From Cristatella mucedo (lineage: Eukaryota > Bryozoa > Phylactolaemata > Cristatellidae): a DNA stretch of 64,000 nucleotides. Positions within the stretch are counted from its first letter, which is position 1, and every line of letters begins with the position of its first letter. Below, one piece after another: positions 1 to 10,300 of this stretch. The DNA lies in the NCBI GenBank assembly GCA_009760855.2, contig WPIO01000045.1:2995501-3059500 (forward strand), read 5' to 3'. The translations under genes were made by a program, and so were the position numbers. The notes beneath the pieces are model-generated. The model searched no databases, had not been told where the DNA came from, and saw nothing but the letters and a program-made list of their open reading frames with translations.

Positions 1-1380
1 AGATGAAGCCAAGAGCTACTGAAGCCACAAACAAGCAAATGATTAATCTGTAATCGCCGTCAAGGGCACCACCTTCTTTATTGCTTTGAAAGGCGTAGTG
101 GACGACTCGACCTTCGAAATCATCGATTTGTTCCGAGAGAGTCCCTGTTCAGGGAGCACTACGAGCTCTTCACGAGCGAATCATTAGATCGTGAGGCGGA
201 TGGAGGTACAGGCAATCAGGGAAAGGTTTACATTCACAGGGCAGGAACTATTGCAGCCATTTCCTATCTCCCTAACGAAAGCTATATTTGAATGACCACT
301 CTGGGAGTTGAGTTAGTTGGAACCGCGGAAGCTAGTTGGAACCTAGACAGAAGGCAAACCGACCGTGTTTCTTAGGTAGGTTAAGGTAGGTTAGGTAGGT
401 TAAGCTTTCTTAAGTTTCTTAGGTAGGTTAGGTAGGTAGGTAGGTTAGGTAGGTTAAGCTTCCCACGGTAAGGAAGGTTTTATCCTCGGCAAGCAGTGAC
501 TATCGATTTGGCAAACACCGGCCAGGAATATCCTCGATTTCCTCGACGGTGTCTAATTCAGAGGTTTAGGTCGTTTTTTAGATGGCTGATTCTACATCGG
601 AATCAGTAACATGATTTCCATTTGAACAGTTAAGTGGCCTTCTTGCTACTAGTTCTGTGAGAATTCACAGGTAGCATCATTTGTAGAGGTGTGGCACGAC
701 TTGTATGTAGCTAGCCTCGTAGGTAAGTCTACGAGCTGACTGGGTCACCCAGATTCCAGAGTGTGTTGCAGCAGCTGTCGACACCAGCTGCGCCAGGACT
801 GGGGTTTAAATTTTTCACCGAGCCCTGGGACTCTTGAAATTCATTACAAGAGCTGACTCGGCATGCAGCCTTCATAAAGGCTGCCTAGACCTTTGAAATC
901 TGATTTATTGTGATCTTCTAAGGTCGAGGCCGTGCCGTGAAATGGTGGCTTAAGAAGACGGTGAATACAGCACAAGAAATGGACACGAACAGTTCACATA
1001 AGCTGTTAGCAGATGATATAACAAGAAGTAACAGATATAATCAAAGCAATAAAGCTGAAGCCGTTCAGTGCACATTCATTTAATTCTTGTGTTCTTTTTT
1101 TTCACACTTACCGTTCTTCATCTTGGAGAGGATACTCTTTAGCGTAATCTTTGGGCTTATTGTGCCCTTGACAAATCTGACCCGTCTTATTGTGTGTGTG
1201 CGCGGCTGTGTATGTGTGTGTGTGTGTGGGTGTGTGCGCGTGAGTGCGTTTTGGATGCCCTTGCCTGTACCTGCAACCCGAGAGCTTTCGTGTACGAGCT
1301 AGAGTAGCCGCGCTTGACGCGCGGCTACTATTGCGCATGTCATCGGTGATCACTGACTACTGGCCCCCTGCTCGGTGCAG
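1..1380. other. Upstream intron of the spondin gene (no exon recognised)
   Basis: No coding exon is recognisable here. The first half of the TSP1 repeat that continues at 1381 must be encoded upstream, either outside the window or in an exon I could not find. The stretch contains a TTAGG/TAGG-rich tandem array (about 373-460) and a TG-rich tract (about 1191-1245). Confidence 0.6.
373..460 (+). repeat. Degenerate TTAGG/TAGG tandem array
   Basis: Repeats of TTAGGTAGG and close variants (TAGG, TTAAGG) fill this stretch. The unit resembles the arthropod-type telomere repeat TTAGG, but the array is short, irregular and intronic. It may be a chance microsatellite or an old interstitial telomere-like insertion. 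Confidence 0.8.
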
Positions 1381-1521
1381 GTCAGGGTCTCAGGACAAGG
1401 ACCCGCCTATACAAGGACGCTACGGCAGCGGTGGAATGCAAGAAGACGCTGGTTCAGACAGAGGGCTGCACGGCCAGTGAGCCTGACTGCGGCAAGGCTG
1501 AGGCGATGAAAGACTGGGAGG
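1381..1521 (+). CDS. SPON1: Spondin exon: second half of a TSP1 repeat
   Basis: The acceptor is ctcggtgcag and the donor is gtaagc; both ends are phase 1. The frame starts GQGLRTRTRLYKD and carries cysteines in VEC, EGC and PDC, matching the last three cysteines of a TSP1 repeat. The first half of the repeat (WxxW and first three cysteines) must come from an upstream exon. The tail after PDC (KAEAMKDWEG) links to the Kunitz exon. Confidence 0.8.
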
Positions 1522-4414
1522 GTAAGCAGCGCTGGTCAGCTGCAGCAGCAGCACCGACCCCCCTCCCCGACTCTCCCTCTTCCGATTTTACTGTGGCTGC
1601 TGCTGCCTGCGTCCGTGGCTACTGCTGCATGCGGCTGCTGCTGCCTCAACTGCTGCTGTTGCTATGCCCAGTCGTTCTGGCCGTGTGGTGCCTCTACCGT
1701 GTGGTGCTGCCGCTGCTTTTTGCTGCAGTGAGATTGACCTGACTCACCGTACTTGCTGTTCAATAGGCACTTGATGTCGGCATGTGAGTGCCGTGCAGAG
1801 CAGCCGTGCTCGACGCTGTGAGCCACATGTTGCACTCACTCGATGATGGCTGCTGTTCTTAGCAGCTTCGTTTGCAGCAGAGCAGTGCAACCAGGGTTCT
1901 CGTAGTGTCCACTTAACGTGCGCCACTGCAGCTTTTCTGTAACAAGGCGCAGGTGGCTGGGAGGCACTTTCTTTTGTTGAGCAGACCACGTGGAGTTGTG
2001 AAGGTTTTTTTTTAATTCGCCAAGCCCCGGCCTTGCCCCCCAGACCGGCAAGTTATAGTGGGCACAGGACCAAGAGATCCAAGTCGCCTCGGCTCAGCAT
2101 AATCCTTGCACGGCAGCACAGAGATGGAGATGGAGATCACAGAGATGGAGCGATCCATCTCTCCATTCTCATGGAGAGAAATGCTTCACCCAGGCTAGCT
2201 GTCAACGTCAGGGTAGAGCCGGCCATTGGAGGACCTGCTGCTCTGTAGGTCTTTCAGCGATCTGCTTCTGTCGGTTGTAGACTCGGGTGCATCTCTCCCA
2301 TGCCTCCACTTCGAAACTAGGTCTGCGGCAGCTAGAGGGTGTATATGCAGCAAGCCGTTAGGCCCATCCGAAGCCTGGATTAGCTGCTATGACAAGGCAT
2401 AATCGAAGCATTCTCTAAGTTTCGACCCTTGTCACAGCTTGGAAGGCCTCGGCTGATAGCTGTGCGTTCGGATCGTGTCGGTGCTGAAAGTTTTCCGTCC
2501 GCTGTCGGTATTCGGGTCCTCTATATTCAAGCCCGTGGGTGAAGTCTGAGTGAGTTGGTGCCACGGCTCGAGCAGTCACCAGGACTCGGTTAAAAGTTTG
2601 TGGGGGAGGGGGAGCTGCAACTTCTGCCCCGATTCTTCTGTACTGTTTTCTACATTTCCTCTCGACCCTCCTGTAGTTTGGTTATGCTGCTGTGAACTGT
2701 GAACTGTTAAGATTAGTCCTGTACCTAAATTGTATAACCAAGTCCGCTTTTGGCCAAAGTAGAATAGCTTGTGCACACTACACTGCCTTCTTGTGAATGA
2801 AGACTGTGGCATGGGGCGGATAGACTTGAGCTAGTGCTAGTCCATTTTGTTTATCTGCTGCTGTAGCTATATGTCGCAAGCCGAAGGACGAAGGTCGATG
2901 TCGAGCCGAATTTCCGCGATGGTATTACGACTATCGAATGAAGAAATGCCTGCCGTTCAACTTCGGTGGTTGCCGTGGCAACGAGAACCAGTTCCTCACC
3001 GTGACTGACTGTGAGGCTCGCTGCTCTCAGGCCATCAGCCGTGGTGAGTGCTGCCTGCCTGCTTGCCTGTCGTCATTCTTTGTGTTCTGCGCACGTCTGA
3101 CCATTGAGCATGCTCCTCGCTGCCACTCAAGTTTAACTGAGCGTGTCAACGCCAGCTGCCGTGGAGCACCAAGGAAGCAGCTGCTGCCAGCGCTGGCAGC
3201 AGCACTGAGATGCCACTCTTGCATCTGCCATGTTGTGATGGCAGCAGCCGACACGACGACGATGTGCATTTTCGATCGATGCGATTCATGGTCGACAGCT
3301 ACGACTGCTATCTATCCAGCACGATCATTCTGGGCCTTGCATGCGTGCGTGCATTTGTGTCCCATTGCTCACGTGCTTACGTCGAAAGTACGTCTGCGCT
3401 TGCCAGTCCTTTGGGATCTCGAGGTACAAGGCAAGCGTAAAACACGAGGGGCTCTTAATGATACGACTCATCGAATGTTTGGGGGGGGTCTCGTTGCTTG
3501 CTGAAGTGGCCCCCAATGTGGCCCGAAGCAAATTCTTTGCGTTCCAACCAGCGACTGACTTTTAAAAAGCATCTACTGTGCGCCTTGCACCAGTAAGCTG
3601 TCTAACTCGTTTAGAGCAAGTTGACTGCATGGTCACGCCATGGTCAGAGTGGTCAGACTGCTCGCTGACGTGCCTCGGTGAGGGTGTCGACGGCAAGCAG
3701 ATGCGGTCACGCATGATCAAGGTGCCGTCAGCAAATGGCGGCATACTGTGTCCAGACGATCTCAGCGAAGCGCAGCCGTGCTATGGTGACACACTGCCCA
3801 AATGTGGTAAGGAACAGCGGCAGTCGCTGCCACGGTAAGGAGCCGAGGTGGCTCCAGTTCTGCCCGAAACCAATCGCCCGACGCCTGACCGGTAACGGCT
3901 CTTGATCGTTGCATGAAAATGTTTGCCGGCACTACGTGTTTGAGTGTATGTGTGTGTGTGTGTGTGCGCGTGCGCAGTGTTTGGGCTGTAGACTTAGCCC
4001 TGGATCTATCTTAAGATTGGCGTTTGTGAATTTCCCTCGACAAACGCTCTCTGCAAACCACAACTTTAACCGATTGAGCAACTTCCTCTACATAGCAACC
4101 AGAGAGCCTTGGTGGCTACACACACTCCGTACAATGGGCAATGAAGAATTGCCGGATTGTCACGACTCGAACCCTTCACGTGGGTCATGAAGTGCTAGTA
4201 CGCAATTTTCATTTGCAGCAAATGTAGAGCGCCTAGAAAGATTTTGGGTTCTCTGAGGGTGCTTTATCAAGTGTATTATTATTATTATTACATTATTATT
4301 TACCTACTAGTAGAGAACACTACGTTAGTGCAGGTCGGTCATGACGTGTCCAGGCACTCTTTTTTCTCCTAGTTTCTCGGCTTGTCCAAAGTGTCCTTTG
4401 CGATTCGAACGGTT

Positions 4415-4482
<68 letters not shown>

Positions 4483-7299
4483 GTCGTGGCTTCAGAGATG
4501 CCGGAGATGACGACACCGCAGCCGAAGCTGCTTCCTCGCTGCTCATTTTTCAAGTCATTCGGAACGAAAACACCGCTTTCCGTAAACTGCCTTTGATCGC
4601 ACCGGACATCGATCCAGCATCCGTGACCGCTCTATCGAATTTTCGTTAACTTGCTGCACTCTTGCGTGGTTAGCATGTGCTTCGCCGAGCGAAACGTGTG
4701 TGTGTGCTACCCGCCACTGCGAGCTGATTTCAAGCCCCGTCGCTGGGCGTTTGCCAGCCGGCGCCGGAAGTTCGGCTGCGATTTCGTCGTCGGACGGCAG
4801 CGCTCGAGGCCGAGGCGGCGACTGCATGATGTCGCCATGGTCCGACTGGTCCGAGTGCTCGTCGCAGTGCGGCCTCGGCAACATGACGCGGCAGCGCATG
4901 ATCAAGCAGCCGGCGCAGCCCGGCGGCCAGCCGTGCTCCGCCGACCTCGTGGCCACCAAGATCTGCTTCGCCACGCGCTGCAGTAAGGCAGCGCTCCGGC
5001 GGCACGCAAAGCGACCAGCTGCCGCCGCTGCGGCTTCCTTTGGCGGCTGCAGGCAACGTGTTTGCACGTGACACACGCTTGCCTTTTGTCGCGCTTTTCG
5101 ACGCTGACGTCGGTGGCGCATGCGGCAGTCGCTCCCTCCCTCTGGCGCCGTCTGTCGGTCCGAGCGAGGCGTCGGTCGCGGCGCATGCGCCACCGAAGCT
5201 CTGGTGCGAATCGTTATCGCTGACTCGTCTGCTCGTGCCCCGTGCTTCAGACGTCGTCGACTGCATGGTGACACCGTGGTCCGACTGGTCCCAGTGCTCG
5301 GCGACGTGCGGAAAGGGTAAAACGATGCGACAGCGCATGGTGAAGGTGCCGGCGGCAAACGGGGGCAAGCCGTGTCCCGACGATCTGATCGAGGCGGACT
5401 TCTGCTCGGCCGCCACCAGCTGCCCCGGTAAGTAGCGTTGCTCGCTTCGGCGGCTTCGCAGGCGGCAGCCGTTTCTGCGCCGGCGCATGCCAGTGCGCAT
5501 GGCTGGTGGCGAGTGTCGCTGGCTGAGCGCTCAACTGTCGCGCCTCGCAGAGCGCCTGGACTGCGTGGTGACGCCCTGGGGTGAGTGGTCGCAGTGCTCG
5601 GCTCAGTGCGACCTCGGCGAGCAGTCACGCACCAGGATGGTGAAGGCGCCGGCGAGCGGCGGCGGCAGCGAGTGCCCCGACGGACTGCTGGAGAAGCGCG
5701 TCTGCCAGCTTCGCGAGTGCCGTGAGTAGTCATTCGCCTGTCGTCCTGCCTGCCTCCTTGCTGCATGCTGCTCTGCTTGTGCCCGACGGCTCGCGTGCTC
5801 GCTCCTCTGGGCGTTTTTCCTCCTGCCCTCGTGACACTGAACGGCTCGGCAGTGGTGAAGTCGGCGGCGACTGATGACGTCACCGGCAGTCGGCATGGCC
5901 CGCTGTCCCGGGCGCGATCGCGATAGCCGTCGCTGCTGTCCGCACTGCCAAAGCTGGGCTCTGAGTTGACTGATTCATCTTGCCGGTCTGCTTGCGGCTC
6001 TCAACGGCGTCGGGGTGGATTTGGCAGTTGGCACGTGTGATATAGGGCAAAGAGCGCTGCCGCCTGGGGTTTTTTGCGCTCGTCTTTCGTGCGTGCTCGC
6101 CGTGCCTGCTGCAAAGCATGCCGTGACATCTCACAGAAAGCATAATCCGGCACTGAATAAGAAACGGCATCTGACACCATATGCTGCTCCTTCGTGCCAC
6201 TCAGAAGTAGCAAAAATGCTGCGCGAACATGCAAGGTGGTAGGTCGGTAAAATTTGAGCACGACCTGTGGCAAAATGTAAACTCAAATACTCATACGTTT
6301 TTCGTCAGCTCGTGATCTGCAGAACCCTGCAAGATTTTGTCGGATGTGCATGAGTTAGCAACTTTGGTAATGGATGGTTTTCTCATTAGCAACTTATTTG
6401 ACAACTCGGCAAACCGTTTCCTATGCATTAACTCGCCCAAGTGAAATGTGCTAAAGGCTGAAGGAAAAAATTGACCTTACTGCCCACGATGCTCCTTGCT
6501 GGCGCTTTTTAGCGTCTGCAGATCTCCGAAGTTCCAGAGCTTCGACTGACTGCTCAGACGTATGTCTTATATAGCAGCTTTAAACGGTTTGCAGCCAATT
6601 TTTCATCAGAAAACGTAGTTGCTCGGCTTCTCGCTCATTAATGTACCACCAGGTTCTTGCATAACTGGAAGCGATGTCCGAGCTTCACAGACGTTACGTT
6701 GCATTTTTGGAGAGGTGGATACTTCGCACATCCACTAATAAGCCTGACTTTGCTGTGCTCTGATGGTATTGCCAAAAAATATCTCTCGACAACTGCTGCT
6801 GCTGCTTACGAACCGCCTAAAATTGCCCGGCAAAAAAAATAAAAAAATCCTAGCTGATTAAACAGCCTCTTTTTGTATAGCGACAGAAGAGCCTTTACGG
6901 CTATCACCACCGCTTGCAGTGGCGATAAAGAATCGCCCACCACAGGAATCGAACCCACGACCTCGGGACCGAGGTCGTGAAAGCAATCGCCTTACCTAAT
7001 GTGCCATCACGGCTCACCGACAAGTTTACTTTGCTCGTTTTTTCATGCATCTTCGTCTGTAACTCCACAAAGCCAGCCTACCGTAAGCAGGCCGAGGCAC
7101 CAGCAGGCATTATTTGCGACAGATATTCCCTCTTAGTATGAGCTATTAGCATTCGGATGGCATATTTTGGGCTCGATTTCCGGTCAAGCTCAGCAACATT
7201 CGAGGTTTTATCGTGATTTGAGTTTTCTGAGGGTACTTTATCAAGTGTATTATTATTATTATTGTTCCAAGGGTCCCAATGATGTGTTATAAATGTCTC

Positions 7300-7335
<36 letters not shown>

Positions 7336-10300
7336 TTGGCTAATACGCTTTTAGACTGTATGTCTCCTTCGTGCATGGCAGCTCCAAGCACATCGTTAGC
7401 AGCGTCGAAAGCATCTGTGAGTTCTGGCTTTATTGTAGGCACGGCAATCCTTATAGTGAAATTAGCGATGCATGGGTGCATGGGACGTGTCTTTTGCCAA
7501 TCGAGCTGCATAAGAAGGCTGCTCTTAGCCAAGGCAGGCAGTCGGTGCACAGTTCCTCATGCAGTGGTTTAAGACTGGCTTGAAAATGCACCTCTTTATG
7601 ATTGCGGGCACGGTCTAGTACCCATGTTTTTGTACCATGGCTGCAGAACGTGGGCGGGCCAATGAAATGTGGTGACTGCTAGCATTTGCAAACCAAAGCA
7701 AGAAAAGCATAATATTGTTTAAAAATTTAAAATACAAAACGACGTTGATAAAAAATCATGATGCTTGCACTCAGGGCCAAGAAATCCTCAAATCCCGAGA
7801 CTTACTATTAAAATTGCAGCGTTTAAGTAGCTAGTAACAAGTGATAACCCAGGTTGCTGCCTCCTGTAGAGGGGGCGGCAAATGCCCCCTTCCTCTCTCT
7901 GGCTCTACCATCGAGCACAAGATAAGATTCATATTTCAAAGTTTCAAGGTTTGGGGAAAATGGTATCGGCGTTTTGGGTTGTCTCTCGATTAGCAGAGCT
8001 ATGATACAGCTGCTTTTTTGGCAGCTTCTGATGCCACATCTTGAATTCGACATAGCACGACGTTTGACAAACTCTTCTCTCCACTGTGCACAGTGATTCG
8101 TTGGGCACTCCACGGATTGTACTTTATAGAGGACATTGACGGTTGGCCAGGGTACTTCTTCAGTAATTTTCAAGGTTAAAAACAGCTAATTTAGTGGGCG
8201 TGAGCAGCCATGGACTGGGCGTGTTTCGAAGGGATGACAGTTATCACAGCCGGATAGGAGCAAAAATTGTCAACTGCATTTTCTGATAAACACGGAATTA
8301 GGAAATAATAATATTGACAATAGTAATAATATATTTGATAAAGCACCCTCAGAGAACTCAATCCCTTTCTAGGCGCTTTACATTTGCTGCAAAGGAAGCA
8401 TGATGGAATAGTTAATAGTAACATGCTCAATAGACAACAGGAATAACATGGTTAGGAGTGACATGCACAGGATCAGCAAGCAAGTTTGGTTAGTGGCAGC
8501 ATGCTCAGTATCAGCCCGCATTAATATATAAAGGACGAATTACAGGGGCCCACTAAATGCTGTTATAAATAGATGCGTTTTTAGTTTCTTTTTAAATGTG
8601 CACAAGTCAGGAGATGTCGTGGCACATGTCCAGAGTGAGTTAGAGGCTTGGGAGCATACGAACTAAACGCACAGTCTCCAAAGGATTTGAGATTTATACG
8701 AGGTATGGGTAAATATTTAGATTCCGAAAACGGGGTGGAACGATGCTTAGCATGTTGGAGGGGTAGATTTGATAGATAGGCTGGAGCTGAAGAATGAAGG
8801 GACCTAAAAGTGAGTGACAAAACCTTGAAGTCGATCCGTTGCTTGACTGGTAGCCAGTGCAGGTCGGCGAGAAGTGGCATGGTGTGGCAACTGCAAAGCG
8901 CACGATGGGCAAGCCTAACTGCAGAGTTTTGCATCAACTGTAAGTGCCCGATGACACATACCGGTAGGCCAGCAGGCAAGGAGTTACAGATGTCGAGATG
9001 GGATGTCTCAAATGCATCGACCAATTTAGATGTGGTATCCTTGTCTAAATAAGCCCAAATTTTTGCAATGTCATTTAGCTGAAAGTAGGCAGACATGACT
9101 ATGTTGATGTGGTCGTCTAATGGAAGGTCACTTTGGAACATGATTCCTAGATTTCGTGCAGATTCAACATGAGATATGCAGGCAGGGCAGATTTTGAGCA
9201 TTAGCCGTTCCAATTTCTGAATCACACTTGGCTTGCCCATAACTTGCAAGTTGGTTTTATCATAATTTAATTTAAGAAAATTTGCTACCATCCATGTGCA
9301 GATGTCATCAATACATGCATCAAGGGAGTTGAGAGAATTCGAGGTGCTCGAAGGCTGGGAGGGATCAAAGCAAAAGTACAACTGATTGTCATCTGCATAG
9401 AAGTGAAAGCCTAGATTGTGCTTGGCACTCACATCGGCACGAAGGAGAATATAAAGCGTGAAAAGAACCGGACCCAGCACAGATCCCTGAGGTACCCCAT
9501 ATTTCAGAGGTTCCTCTGGTGATCTTTGTCTATTCACACCAATACTCTGGAGTCTCCCAATGAGTTAGGACCTGTACCATTGCAGAGCAGTGCCAGTGAT
9601 GCCCAGGCGAGATGAGAGGTGCTCAAGACAGACTTAGTGATCGATAGTGTCAAAAGCCAGCGAAAGATCGAGAAAAATTAGCCGATATACTCTACCTAAG
9701 TCTGCATTCCCAAGTAGGTCGTTTTACACCTGAAGCAATGCTGACTCTGTGGAGTGATTAGCTGTAAAGCCAGACTGCAACTTACTAGCAAGGTTTGAAG
9801 ATTTAATATTTAAGTTCAGCTGGTTTGCCACGACTCGTTCCAGTGTCTCTGATAGGAACGGGAGAAGGGCGACTGGGCGGAAGTTCAGCTGTAGCCTGAT
9901 CTTTACTGTTCTCAGGGTTAAGGCGCTCGAACTTCATGACCCAGGTCGTGGGCTTGGGTCCTGCAGTGGGCATGCAGTTTTAAGCATAAATTCTCCCAGC
10001 CTAGTGCATAAGTTTGAGAGCTATCAAACGTACATGTGTTTACAGTGCATGTCAAACTGACATTTTTAGCATTCTCTTGGCAATTCTACGGAGATGAATT
10101 GCTGCGAGCACTTGCTAACACATCCATTTTTCTAAAAATAAACATGAAGCAGGAGTGAAATGTGCTGCTGTCTTGCTTTTAAGTAAGAAGACTGAGTAAC
10201 ACTGGCTTCTGGAGTGAGCCCGAACCATAGATTACATGCCTTATAAATGCAGGCTGTCATCATGAGGCCCTTTGGTGCAGGGGTCAAGGTATTCGCTTTG

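Larger units (their letters stand above)
3807..4808 (+). other. Spondin intron with LINE tail and TG repeat
   Basis: Contains a plus-strand LINE D 3' tail (about 4200-4300) and a perfect TG run (4418-4479). No additional exon seen. Confidence 0.75.

Noticed and set aside
1348-1380. VITDYW-PPARC frame that looks like the first half of a TSP1 repeat
   Set aside because: It is in a different frame from the exon at 1381, does not fit cysteine spacing, and a clear AG acceptor separates them.
4555-5883. 442-codon minus-strand open frame over the spondin exons
   Set aside because: It is the antisense shadow of CpG-rich TSP1 exons, with an Arg/Ala/Ser-rich composition and no domain.
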